Shown here: in pieces, positions 1-8,391 of the stretch
Numbering within the stretch: the stretch's first letter is position 1
How the letters are laid out: each line of letters begins with the position of its first letter
Source: Photobacterium chitinilyticum
Lineage (GTDB): Bacteria > Pseudomonadota > Gammaproteobacteria > Enterobacterales > Vibrionaceae
Length of the DNA stretch: 64,000 nt
Assembly (NCBI RefSeq): GCF_004104355.1
Contig: NZ_RJLM01000002.1
Span: 311,168 to 375,167 of the forward strand
Direction of reading: 5' to 3'
Translations under genes and position numbers: made by a program
The notes under the pieces: generated by a model
What the model saw: the letters and a program-made list of their open reading frames with translations, nothing else
The model's database searches: none
Told to the model about the DNA's origin: nothing

Positions 1-832
1 GAGGATAATCGATTATCAGCCATTGGGTTAGGCGTTCAATGGCGACGGCACTGATTACCGAAGGGAAAGTGACCGCCGCGATAGAGGGTTGAAAGCGCTG
101 CTTGAGCAGGTTGAAGTAGCATAGATAGACCAGGATGGTCATGGTAATGCCGACACCGGCCAGTGCGCCAGTCAGTACCGGATCTGGTTGTTCGACGTTG
201 AGCAGGTAGGCGGTAAGGGACAGATTAACTGGCGCCGCCATAATTGCCAGTGTCGGCCTTGCCGGGCGCGGAAGGCGACCGGCAAAGCAGAGCCGGTATA
301 GCACAACGGGTAGCATCAGGAAGTAGATACCGACACAGGTATTGGTCATGGTAATGGCAAAATCAGTATGTCCCAATTGCGGGCCAGCCAGAGTGCCGCT
401 GATTGCCCCGACCGGATACAGAAACCAGCTTGGGTACAGGTTAGTCAGGCGGAATCGGCTTAGCTGGAAACAGAAAAAGTAGATCAGCATGGCAAAGTGG
501 AGCATCAGTGCCGGATACCAAAGCAGGCGGGCACTTTCAATATGAATAGAAGACAGATAGTCGGCCAGTACCAGCATGGTCATTGTTACCGGTGCCATCA
601 GACTACCATAGAGAGGATGACGAAGATCCTGGAAAAAGCATTGTGGATTGAGCAGGTATTTGATAATGACTGGTGCTAGCAGGCATGCGCCGACAAAAGC
701 ACAGAAGCTGCGGATCATCTCCCCGCCACCCGGTAAAAACAGTGACCAGGCAAGTCCGGTCCCTGTTGTTGCCAGTGCTAATGCAGCCTGTGCCGTGGGC
801 ACATGTTTCACAGCATTCCCTATTGCCACCAT
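1..832 (-). CDS. TDT/SLAC1-family transporter, partial (C-terminus outside window)
   Basis: The reverse strand from an ATG at 832 stays open to the window edge, giving at least 277 residues. The product is strongly hydrophobic with about eight predicted membrane spans separated by short loops. The pattern, including the Pro-Leu-Tyr-Gly-Ser-Leu segment near residue 80 and repeated Gly/Pro-rich helices, fits the tellurite-resistance/dicarboxylate transporter (TDT, TehA/SLAC1-like) family of inner-membrane anion channels and exporters. A purine-rich GGAGTAGG stretch lies about 14 bases before the ATG, so the start is reasonable. Its substrate cannot be read from sequence; family members carry malate, sulfite, tellurite-linked anions or chloride. 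The 3' end and downstream partners are outside the window. Confidence 0.75.
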   Translation of the reverse strand, partial: MVAIGNAVKHVPTAQAALALATTGTGLAWSLFLPGGGEMIRSFCAFVGACLLAPVIIKYLLNPQCFFQDLRHPLYGSLMAPVTMTMLVLADYLSSIHIESARLLWYPALMLHFAMLIYFFCFQLSRFRLTNLYPSWFLYPVGAISGTLAGPQLGHTDFAITMTNTCVGIYFLMLPVVLYRLCFAGRLPRPARPTLAIMAAPVNLSLTAYLLNVEQPDPVLTGALAGVGITMTILVYLCYFNLLKQRFQPSIAAVTFPSVISAVAIERLTQWLIIDYP

Positions 833-1189
833 GAAATCCCTATTCCTACTCCAATGAACAGCTCGTGATGTGATGTTGAATCTTACACCAGATTGGTGAT
901 AAAAAGCGCTCCTTTGATTTAAGTCAAAAAGTGCTGTCGGTCACGTTTCAAACAGCTTTTTCTATAAATTGAAGTTGCGAAAAGTAGATTTTCATACCAT
1001 ATTTAATATGAAGCTTGTGATGAGCTGTTTCTTGCTTAGCTTCTGGAGGATTAAGCCGTATTCATAGGGCTCAAGGGCGCAAGTTTCGTGTTGATGCTGA
1101 TGTGAATCAACGTTAACAAAGCGAAAAGCTAAGTGCTTATTGCTTAGTGACTTACAATTTGGTTAAGTGACAAAAACATATAAATACTT

Positions 1190-1373
1190 CTTCGCCAATT
1201 GATAAAGATGTCCGATTTAAAGAAGTGACTGTATCGGGCACGGCATACTCAACGTAATGAGTGGCGAAGCCTCAAGATGTAAACGTACATCGTAAAAGCC
1301 TTACGTGTGCTGAGTAGGTAGACTAAGGTGAGAAAAAATATAATTAAGCCGCACTGCAATGGTGCGGCTTTTC
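1190..1373 (+). ncRNA. Candidate structured small RNA
   Basis: A TATAAAT-like -10 element lies around 1179-1185. It is followed by a non-coding stretch with several nested inverted repeats (for example ACTCA/TGAGT near 1247 and GATGT/ACATC near 1277) and a clean rho-independent terminator at 1347-1373. No gene ends immediately upstream on this strand, so the terminator needs a transcript of its own. I do not recognise it as Qrr, RyhB, Spot 42, CsrB, GcvB or VqmR. It could also be the leftover leader of a lost gene. Confidence 0.25.
1347..1373 (+). terminator. Rho-independent terminator
   Basis: Perfect 8-bp stem AGCCGCAC/GTGCGGCT with a 7-base loop, followed by TTTTC. It ends the candidate transcript above and precedes the LysR relic. 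Confidence 0.7.
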
Positions 1374-1397
1374 ATGTCTTTAGCCCCTTCCGAATAG

Positions 1398-1685
1398 GCC
1401 AAAGGCATCGCAGGCTCTCCCAAAGGTCATCTAAAAGTGAGCATCCCTATGGTATTCGGATGACTGCATATTGCTCCCCTGCTCAGTGAGTTCTTGTGGG
1501 ACTATCCGGATATAAAGCTGCCCCTGTCGATGGATGACAGAGTGACCGATCTGGTGGATGAGGGGCTAGACATGGTGTTGAGGATTGGTGCCTTGTCGGA
1601 TTCGAATCTGATTGCCCGCAAGTTGTCGCCGTGTCGCAGTGTGATCTGTGCATCTCCGGGATACCTTAAAAGCCAGAGCTGGTAA
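1398..1685 (+). pseudogene. LysR-type regulator relic (ligand-binding domain fragment)
   Basis: About 95 codons in one frame match the start of the LysR substrate-binding domain: SPKGHLKVSIP at about 1413-1448, then the typical FG-x-LHIAPLL pattern, YPDI, DLVDEGLDMVLRIGAL and CASPGYL. An in-frame TGA at 1461-1463 sits where the family normally has Arg after Phe-Gly, so a CGA to TGA change is the simplest explanation. There is no helix-turn-helix region upstream (an in-frame TAG lies at 1395) and the reading ends after CASPGYL, so both ends are missing. The likely ancestor is a LysR regulator of the CrgA/DmlR type. It is non-functional. Confidence 0.85.
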
Positions 1686-1761
1686 ACACAAGAATATGGT
1701 TAAGCAGCGGTGAACGAACAGCCTGTTTAACGAAGTGAATCATTGGGTAATACGAATAAGC

Positions 1762-2271
1762 ATGAAAAGAGTACTCATTATTGGCAATTCAGGCTCGGGG
1801 AAGAGCTGGTTATCGTCCCGTTTGTCGTCATTGTTGCAAGTGAAAGAAGTTAACCTCGATAGCGTTGTTTGGGAGCCTGGAGGGTACAATCAAAAACGTT
1901 CCCAAGAGTCGATAGATCGCGAGTTAGAAAAGCTTTCCACCGAATCGAGCTGGGTTGTCGAGGGGGTGTTTGGCGCTTTGGCCGAGAAGTTAGTTTCTTC
2001 AGCAGATACGTTAATTTTTTTGGATCTTGACTGGCCTTTGTGTGAGCAATCATTGTTATCACGAGGATCGGAGAGTTCAAAGCAATTGGATCATGAATTA
2101 GCGGAGGAGAATTTCCGGGCACTTCTAAAATGGGCGTCCGAATACGGTTCGAGAACATCGAAAAGTTCACGCGAATTTCATCACCATTTGTATGCTGGCT
2201 TTAAGGGCACTAAGTTACATTTCACAACTCGCGAGGAAGTTAACGCCTATGTTGTCTCTGCAACATGCTAA
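1762..2271 (+). CDS. P-loop adenylate-kinase-like NTPase (FlaR/topology-modulation type)
   Basis: This 169-aa protein opens with a Walker A motif, GNSGSGKS (residues 7-14), directly after a hydrophobic beta strand. That is typical of small P-loop kinases annotated as adenylate-kinase-like or DNA topology modulation protein FlaR. A WVVEGVFG segment near residue 70 resembles the W-x-x-[DE]-G signature that follows the substrate-binding helix. The ATG at 1762 is preferred over an upstream in-frame GTG at 1735, because it places the P-loop at the usual distance from the N-terminus. The shine-dalgarno sequence is weak. It lies alone between the LysR relic and a terminator shared with the amylase gene. 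The substrate is unknown. Confidence 0.6.
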   Translation: MKRVLIIGNSGSGKSWLSSRLSSLLQVKEVNLDSVVWEPGGYNQKRSQESIDRELEKLSTESSWVVEGVFGALAEKLVSSADTLIFLDLDWPLCEQSLLSRGSESSKQLDHELAEENFRALLKWASEYGSRTSKSSREFHHHLYAGFKGTKLHFTTREEVNAYVVSATC

Positions 2272-2318
2272 TTAGAGCATGAAGGCTTCAAATTCAGATC
2301 AGCACCCAGAAGTGTTCT

Positions 2319-2346
2319 ATGCCGCCCAGTGTTGGGCGGCATTTTT
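2319..2346 (+). terminator. Rho-independent terminator between convergent genes
   Basis: A 10-bp stem ATGCCGCCCA/TGGGCGGCAT with a GTGT-type loop is followed by a T run. It ends the kinase-like gene and lies between it and the convergent amylase gene. The stem works in both directions, although the T run is on the plus strand. Confidence 0.85.
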
Positions 2347-2373
2347 CATGTGATCGCAGAGGTTTCTAAATTT

Positions 2374-5052
2374 TTACTCACTTAAAGTGATGACGGGGAG
2401 TGCATCCCAAATTTTGGGTTCTGATTTATCGTTACCTGTGAAATTCCACGGTCCCTTTTGGGTGTCTAACGGACGGTAGACGGCCGATAATCCGTCGATA
2501 TCCCATGTCGTGACATAGATGCTGATACCGTTAAGCGAGTTGGGGCGGCCAAGAGCATCACTGGCAAAATCGAGATAAATTGCTCTGTTAGCCTTATCGA
2601 CCGTGACAACCGGGGCGGGTGAGACTGTTTCTCCCCATGTTTGTGAGTCTGCACCTGTTGAACTATAGATTGAGCTTTGCCAGCCAAATATCACTGCGTT
2701 TCGGTTCCAAGTGCCAGAAGGCATTTCGGCATTAAGCTTAGGCAGTGTTGTTAAGCCCTTCTCACTTTCATCGGGCAAACCAAGAAAAACCGAAAAGCCG
2801 ACATGATCAAAGCCGTTGGGCGGTAGCCAGCTGTTGGTGACGTTATCCATGGTCATTTTTAAGCGAACGTTGCTGCCTACGGTATAAACCTCTGCCTTTT
2901 CAATCGAGAGCTGGTTCTTGTCTTTATTGAAAGAGGGATCAGTGGGTAGAGAATATGAGCCGTATGGTCCGCCACTACCATCTTGGGCATCGCCTGCATC
3001 ATCAATGATTTTCTCGGGTGTGTCTGCCCATGACAGATCAGAAGTAAACGCAATATCTTTTGTTCCAGTTTTCGCTTCTGGGTAGTAAATCGCAAAGCGG
3101 TGCTGTTGCTCCCCGATAGCAAAATGACGTATTGAAATTGTTGTTTTCCAATCCCCGCTAGCATCAACAGCTATGTCTTTTGCCACGGCCAAGTTACCAT
3201 CGACGACCAGTTTTAACATCGCATTGGGTGTTGCTGTTCCGGTAATTTCGGTGTTTCGTGTTATCACCGATTCTTTCCAGTCGCCATTTAACTCGACGGT
3301 TGCCTTCGGGGTCTCGACATTACCGCTTTTAGCTGTTTTGAAATAAATCACAGCAGATTTTGGTGCGAGTTCAAGGCTGACTTCACCATGATTATCGGTT
3401 GTTAGTGTTTCTGGTGCGGCTTGCCAGTTAGATTGAATCTTCCGTTCAAAAACCGTTCCTGCGTCTTGTTCTAGATCTAGCTGGTTTAACAGCATAGGGG
3501 ATGAAGAGGTATTCATGACTACGAACACTTCATCATCATTTAGGCGACGAGTGAAACTGAATATACCGGCTCCCGCTTTATCACTGGCGATGACTTTCAA
3601 TTCTCCTCGCGTTAAGACTTTGTTTTCAGTCCGAAGCTGGGCCAATGATTGAATAAATCGGTACATTTTATTGTCTGAATCGAAAGAATCGGCAAGTTGA
3701 CCGTCTGTACGGTAGCCGCCGTTAAACATACTGTCGCGGCTGTTGACGATCGCTTGCTCAGTACCCTGATAGATAACCGGAATACCGGGTACTGTCATCA
3801 TGGTAATTAAAGCCTGCTGCATATCTTCCGGGCTAGCCTGGGACAAGAAGCGCGGCATATCATGGTTATCGATAAAGTTAGGCATGATGTAAGGGTTAGG
3901 GAACATCTCCATCATACGCTCTAGACGGAAGCGTAAATAATCCGTTGGCTGGCCTGATGCAAAAACACGGGTCATGGTGGTCTGCAGCGGGAAGTTCAAT
4001 ACAGACGTTAACTGCGCCGGAGAGCCATTCTCACCAATATAGGTGAGCATTTTTTCTTCGCCTTCTGTCTTGTACGGCGTAGAGGCTTCAAAGACTTCAC
4101 CAAAGGTTAGGAAATTATCACGACCTGTTTCTTTGGCTTGTGATAAGACGCCGTCTTCACTGTGGAAAAAATCGTTCCAGAAATCGTGCTCGACAAACTT
4201 TGCGGTATCTACTCGATATGCATCTACGCCGACGTCTTTGATCCATTTGCGGTAGCTTTCTTTTAGGTACTTTCTGACTTCAGGATCCGAGGTATTGAGA
4301 TCATCTAAATCAGAGAGTTGCCATGTTTTTTCTTGTATCGGATTCTTGTGATCGGTAATGCTTGGTGTCCAATGATAACTACCTGTGCCGTCGTCTTTGC
4401 ACTGATTCTGATTTAATGGGTATGGTAGGGGTTGGTTTGCAGCCAATGCGCTGTCAATGAGACGGAAACCGGTACAAGGGTTTGAAGCATCATAATTGTA
4501 CGGGTTATCGTAAGTGAAAAAGTTACCAACATGATTCGTTACAATATCTTGAATGAGGAACATATTTCGGCTGTGTATTTCACGAGAAAGAGCTTGGTAG
4601 TCTTCTAGGTCTCCGAAATGCTTATCTACTTTCTGAAAATCACGCGCCCAGTAGCCATGATAACCGCCGTAATTTTGTTCAGAATCCCACCATTGATTAG
4701 CTACGGGGGGAGTGATCCAGATAGAGGTTGCCCCTAAATCCTGGATGTAGCTAAGTTGATCGGTTACGCCTTGTAGATCGCCACCGCTGAACTTCTTGTC
4801 TGATGTCGGGTCATATTCATTCTGGCCTTGGTCATTATTCTGGCTATTACCATCATTAAATCGATCGATCATCAAAAAGTAGATGACCTGGTCTTGCCAG
4901 TCAGGTGATGCCACTTGATTATCAACTGGCGCCACAGCATTATTGTCTTTTTCGATGGCTTTACTGTCTGAGTGACAGCCGGTAAGAGCGAGTGCTATCG
5001 ATAATGTCAAAAACTTAATATTATTCAGTGTTTTATATTTTTTGTGTTCCAC
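2374..5052 (-). CDS. Alpha-amylase lipoprotein, GH13 with C-terminal glucodextranase-like domain
   Basis: This 892-aa secreted glycoside hydrolase family 13 enzyme is expected to cut alpha-1,4-glucans outside the cytoplasm. The N-terminus has a lipoprotein signal ending in LTGC (Cys26). The barrel shows the four GH13 motifs: DIVTNH (169-174), DAYRVD with nucleophile Asp282, FGEVFE with acid/base Glu319, and FIDNHD with Asp398. An all-beta domain follows at about 500-590, then an Ig-like stretch. The last 220 residues resemble the glucodextranase C-terminal module (IIDDAGDAQDGSG, then YSLPTDPSF). Translation appears to start at a GTG at 5052; no better ATG precedes the signal peptide. The regulator upstream (5188-6720), read in the same direction, carries a starch-binding-like domain, which suggests it controls this gene. 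Confidence 0.9.
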   Translation of the reverse strand: MEHKKYKTLNNIKFLTLSIALALTGCHSDSKAIEKDNNAVAPVDNQVASPDWQDQVIYFLMIDRFNDGNSQNNDQGQNEYDPTSDKKFSGGDLQGVTDQLSYIQDLGATSIWITPPVANQWWDSEQNYGGYHGYWARDFQKVDKHFGDLEDYQALSREIHSRNMFLIQDIVTNHVGNFFTYDNPYNYDASNPCTGFRLIDSALAANQPLPYPLNQNQCKDDGTGSYHWTPSITDHKNPIQEKTWQLSDLDDLNTSDPEVRKYLKESYRKWIKDVGVDAYRVDTAKFVEHDFWNDFFHSEDGVLSQAKETGRDNFLTFGEVFEASTPYKTEGEEKMLTYIGENGSPAQLTSVLNFPLQTTMTRVFASGQPTDYLRFRLERMMEMFPNPYIMPNFIDNHDMPRFLSQASPEDMQQALITMMTVPGIPVIYQGTEQAIVNSRDSMFNGGYRTDGQLADSFDSDNKMYRFIQSLAQLRTENKVLTRGELKVIASDKAGAGIFSFTRRLNDDEVFVVMNTSSSPMLLNQLDLEQDAGTVFERKIQSNWQAAPETLTTDNHGEVSLELAPKSAVIYFKTAKSGNVETPKATVELNGDWKESVITRNTEITGTATPNAMLKLVVDGNLAVAKDIAVDASGDWKTTISIRHFAIGEQQHRFAIYYPEAKTGTKDIAFTSDLSWADTPEKIIDDAGDAQDGSGGPYGSYSLPTDPSFNKDKNQLSIEKAEVYTVGSNVRLKMTMDNVTNSWLPPNGFDHVGFSVFLGLPDESEKGLTTLPKLNAEMPSGTWNRNAVIFGWQSSIYSSTGADSQTWGETVSPAPVVTVDKANRAIYLDFASDALGRPNSLNGISIYVTTWDIDGLSAVYRPLDTQKGPWNFTGNDKSEPKIWDALPVITLSE

Positions 5053-5187
5053 GTTTAAATTTCCCGTCTACAAATCTGCGTAAACAGTAATGGAAATCTA
5101 ATACGATGAGAGTGTCACTTCGCGCCAAGTTATTGGTTGTGGCGTGTCATCTGACGATAAATTTGAGCTTGTTATCATTTATGTTGG

Positions 5188-6720
5188 CTATGACAGTGGT
5201 GAGCTGAATAGATAGCCTTGTTGATAATTATCACACCGTAGATGTTCGCCTTGCTGTGAAATTAATTCAAAATGGCATTTCTGAGGGGATTCGGCTAGAA
5301 ACGTAGATAGAGACCATGATGAAAAGTGACGGTTTTGGGCCGTTTTTGTCATTGCCCAATGGTTGTTTTCGTGAGTATCAATATGACAACGGATGATTTC
5401 AATATCTGGCAGACGGCATGCTAGCTGTATAACAACACGGAAACCGTTCATTTCGGGCACAACGACAAGGGCTGGGACGACAATAATAGGATGGCCTAGC
5501 AAAATCGGCTCGTCGACAAGAAAGTTGCGTTGAAGGTTATCATCGATGAATTGATTGCCGTCGACTTCGTAACATAAGCGAAAACGCAATGGATGGGCGA
5601 CAGGTAGATTTGCCGTTGACCAAAGTTCTATGCCGTCAGCCAGAAAGTAATCAAAAAAGGCCGGGTATCGACGCCAGACACCATCTCTGTCTTCACATTC
5701 TACCGCCACTTTTTTTTCAAATGCGATGTTGTCAACTTCAATCCAGACTCGGCTACTTTGGCCTTGTTTGCCTGTACTCGATTCGATCACGGCTGTCGCA
5801 TAGTGCAACCGGATGGGATTTTTTCGCTGGATGACTCGGTTGGTTCGGCATTGCTCACGGTACATTTGGGGCGAAAATGGATACCATTTTCGAAATGCGC
5901 GGTGGAAGTTCGAAGGGTCATCATAACCGAGCTGGTTTGCGATGTTGGAAACGCTAATTTGTGTATCGGCAAGCAGGCGTAAAGCGATGGATTTTTTCTC
6001 GCCATCAACCAATGTGGTGAAGTTGATCTGTTTTTCTTGCAGGCGCCGCTGCAGTGTTCTGGGTGATAAGCCGAGATGAACGGCTAAGTCGGATAAACGT
6101 AAAGGTGAACGGATGTCATCATGGATACGTTTTTTCAATCGGCAGACCAGATCTTCTTTCTCAATACGGACGTGCTGAAGCAGTAAAAAAAACTGCTTGG
6201 CGAGAGAAAATAACTTGGGGTCAGGGGTTGCACTTACCTGAATCTCTTGATGGTCAAAATGCATTTGTAGCGACTCTCCGTATTCGTTGCGAATTAAAGA
6301 GTTGCGTTGGCCAGGGGTTTGCATCCAAGTATGCGTTAAGTTAGTAAATGAAGAAACGTGCTCGAGTAAATCTTGGGTCAGGTAATGTACCCACAAAGGC
6401 AATTCAGTATTTGTTCGTGATTTAAAATGTAGCGATAGGCCGTCATAGCGAGATGCGGGTTCAACATAGATTGTGCGATCGTACAATGACACAGATTTGC
6501 TCCACCAAAGTAACCCTTCTTTGATTGTCGGGGCAGTTAACAGCAAGAGGTGTTGCAGGGATAGTAATTCCTCAATGTACCAATGATCATGCCCAATGCG
6601 AAAATAGGAACTGCCTACGGCTTGAGAAAACATTACGGAGAAAGTTTTTTTGGAACCCACGATTTTTCCCTGGTCAGGATTACATGCGCGTATTTTAGCG
6701 AAACCGTTCCTGTGGCGCAT
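5188..6720 (-). CDS. AraC-family regulator fused to a CBM21-like carbohydrate-binding module
   Basis: This 510-aa protein has an incomplete AraC/OruR-type sensor half (residues 45-190, with the TAPTIKEGLLWWSK motif). It has a complete two-helix-turn-helix AraC DNA-binding domain at about 195-290 (LSDLAVHLGLSPRTLQRRL and IANQLGYDDPSNFHRAFRKW). Residues 322-402 closely resemble CBM21, the glycogen/starch-binding module: V-x-N-IAFEKKV, then GVWRRYP, LRFRLCYEVDG and FIDDN-x-x-RNF, matching the family's NLAFEK, W, YEVDG and WDNN-x-x-NY signature. Residues 415-505 look like a second, diverged copy ending DNYQQGYLF. No signal peptide or membrane span is visible, so it should act in the cytoplasm. 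It lies just upstream of an alpha-amylase gene, which suggests it senses glycogen or maltodextrin. The ATG at 6720 is a guess; an in-frame GTG at 6660 and an ATG at 6633 are alternatives. The N-terminal sensor looks shorter than in relatives. Confidence 0.85.
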   Translation of the reverse strand: MRHRNGFAKIRACNPDQGKIVGSKKTFSVMFSQAVGSSYFRIGHDHWYIEELLSLQHLLLLTAPTIKEGLLWWSKSVSLYDRTIYVEPASRYDGLSLHFKSRTNTELPLWVHYLTQDLLEHVSSFTNLTHTWMQTPGQRNSLIRNEYGESLQMHFDHQEIQVSATPDPKLFSLAKQFFLLLQHVRIEKEDLVCRLKKRIHDDIRSPLRLSDLAVHLGLSPRTLQRRLQEKQINFTTLVDGEKKSIALRLLADTQISVSNIANQLGYDDPSNFHRAFRKWYPFSPQMYREQCRTNRVIQRKNPIRLHYATAVIESSTGKQGQSSRVWIEVDNIAFEKKVAVECEDRDGVWRRYPAFFDYFLADGIELWSTANLPVAHPLRFRLCYEVDGNQFIDDNLQRNFLVDEPILLGHPIIVVPALVVVPEMNGFRVVIQLACRLPDIEIIRCHIDTHENNHWAMTKTAQNRHFSSWSLSTFLAESPQKCHFELISQQGEHLRCDNYQQGYLFSSPLS

Positions 6721-6796
6721 GATTTTGTTTCAATATTTCCCTATGTCAAAGGAGATAAATTTAGAGTGCTATTGCAAGTAAGGCTTTGTCTCAACG

Positions 6797-6827
6797 TGAG
6801 CCCCGAGAATAAAAGTATCGGGGCTCA
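6797..6827. terminator. Strong hairpin downstream of the BCCT gene
   Basis: A perfect 10-bp inverted repeat (TGAGCCCCGA/TCGGGGCTCA) with an 11-base AT-rich loop lies 20 bases past the BCCT stop and about 77 bases before the AraC start. It has no T run on either side. It may terminate inefficiently or protect the 3' end of the message. Confidence 0.5.
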
Positions 6828-6846
6828 AGATATACCATTAATGCTA

Positions 6847-8391
6847 CTAGAGGTTTTGGATAAACGTCGCTTCCTGCAGCTCAGGTGCCTCTGATTGGTT
6901 TGACGGTGATTTTACCGCGCCAAGTTCCAGCAATAGATGTCTGACTAATATGGCATAGATAAACATCATTGGCATGCCAGCGACTACACACAATGATTTA
7001 ATCGTATTAATGCCCCCGCCACACAGAAACACACTGAAGCTGATGAGCGCGATGGCTCCGGCCCACAGTAGCCTAACCTTGTTATCAGGGTCGCCATTCA
7101 AAGCCAGTTCGTTAGTCGTTAGCATTGCTGTCGCGACGCTTGCGCTCGACATGGTAGTGAGCATTAAGAAGAACTGGATAACCAAAAATAGGGCCAGAAT
7201 AGCGGATTTTGCGGGTAATGTTTTTATTAGGGATACCACGGCAAAGGTTAAACCGCCATCGGTCATCCATTCTTGAACAGGGAAGCCGCCGATTAACTGA
7301 GCCCATACGGCATAGCCGCCAAAAATAGAGATAAAGAATGTGCAGCCAAGAGAGCCCATAGAAATCGCATACAAGATAACTTCCCGAATGGTTCTTCCTC
7401 TGGAGATCCGAGTAATGAACAATCCCATCATAATTAGGTAGGCGTAATACCAGAACCAATAATACTGGGTCCAGCCCTGAGGGAAACCGCTTTGCTGTAC
7501 CGGATCAGTCCATAGCGACATTCTGAAGAAGTTATCCAGCATTACCCCGATTGAGTCGGTGAAATTATTAAGGATAAACTGGGAATTTGAGGAGAACAGA
7601 ACAAATAAAGCAAACCCGATGGCAATCGTGACGGTGTAATCGGATACTTTGCTGATCCCCTGATTAAACCCGACCAGCATTACGCAAAGCAGGGCAATTA
7701 CAAACAGCAGGATAATACTGCCTTGCAACAGTAACCCATTTTCAATACCCAGCAACTCAGATGCCCCTGCGCTAAGCAAGGTAACAGTCAGTGCCAGTGA
7801 GCTGGCGAAAGCCGCCAGTGTTCCAAAGATCGCTAGGAGGTCGATGGTCTTTGCGACGATAGGGTGCTCGCCGACGATTGAAGCGCACAGCGTGGATAGT
7901 TTCAGGGTACGCTTCTTCTGTACATAGAATGCGTAGGCAAAAGGAATCGCCGGGAAGCAGTAAATAGCCCAGCCGGTGATCCCCCAATGGAATATTGAGT
8001 AGGTAACACTCCATGCGGCGGCAGAATAGCTGTTTGGCTCTGCAAAAAGAGGAGGGGACTGTAAGTAATACATGGGCTCACCAATACCCCAGTAGATAAG
8101 GGATGCCCCGACCCCTGCAGTAAAAATCATGCCGCCATATGAAAAATTACTGTATTCAGGCTTTTCCTCTCCGAGCTGGATGTCCCCATATCGAGAGAAT
8201 GCCAGCCAGAATAAAAAGCCAACCAGTGCCAGGCTGCCAAGTTCAACTATCCAGCCGAACCATGTGGTCACAAAAGCCATTGCCCCATTTGCCATCGCCT
8301 GCGATTGCTCTGGGTAGGTAGAGGAGATAACGAGCAAGGCAAGTACAAGTACGATTGCTGGCAGAGCCAGGCCATAATTAAGATTCTTCAA
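6847..8391 (-). CDS. BCCT-family transporter with altered aromatic box
   Basis: This 514-aa, 12-span inner-membrane symporter has the betaine/carnitine/choline transporter signature: after an aromatic TM8, TRISRGRTIRE. In BetP, as I recall it, TM8 reads W-A-W-W-I-S-W and its tryptophans hold the trimethylammonium group; here it reads W-F-W-Y-Y-A-Y, so two tryptophans are tyrosines. This suggests a substrate other than glycine betaine. The reading frame extends to a GTG at 8442, but a TTG at 8391 has a GGAGAG shine-dalgarno at the right distance and overlaps the end of the upstream methyltransferase gene by 14 bases, so translational coupling is likely. That neighbour suggests import of a methyl donor such as S-methylmethionine or DMSP; this is inference. 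Confidence 0.85.
   Translation of the reverse strand: MKNLNYGLALPAIVLVLALLVISSTYPEQSQAMANGAMAFVTTWFGWIVELGSLALVGFLFWLAFSRYGDIQLGEEKPEYSNFSYGGMIFTAGVGASLIYWGIGEPMYYLQSPPLFAEPNSYSAAAWSVTYSIFHWGITGWAIYCFPAIPFAYAFYVQKKRTLKLSTLCASIVGEHPIVAKTIDLLAIFGTLAAFASSLALTVTLLSAGASELLGIENGLLLQGSIILLFVIALLCVMLVGFNQGISKVSDYTVTIAIGFALFVLFSSNSQFILNNFTDSIGVMLDNFFRMSLWTDPVQQSGFPQGWTQYYWFWYYAYLIMMGLFITRISRGRTIREVILYAISMGSLGCTFFISIFGGYAVWAQLIGGFPVQEWMTDGGLTFAVVSLIKTLPAKSAILALFLVIQFFLMLTTMSSASVATAMLTTNELALNGDPDNKVRLLWAGAIALISFSVFLCGGGINTIKSLCVVAGMPMMFIYAILVRHLLLELGAVKSPSNQSEAPELQEATFIQNL

Larger units (their letters stand above)
833..1397. other. Intergenic region with possible small transcript
   Basis: No convincing open reading frame is present on either strand. 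The left part should hold the promoter of the leftward TDT gene. The right part (about 1190-1373) is rich in short inverted repeats and ends in a terminator, described separately as a candidate small RNA. Confidence 0.6.
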
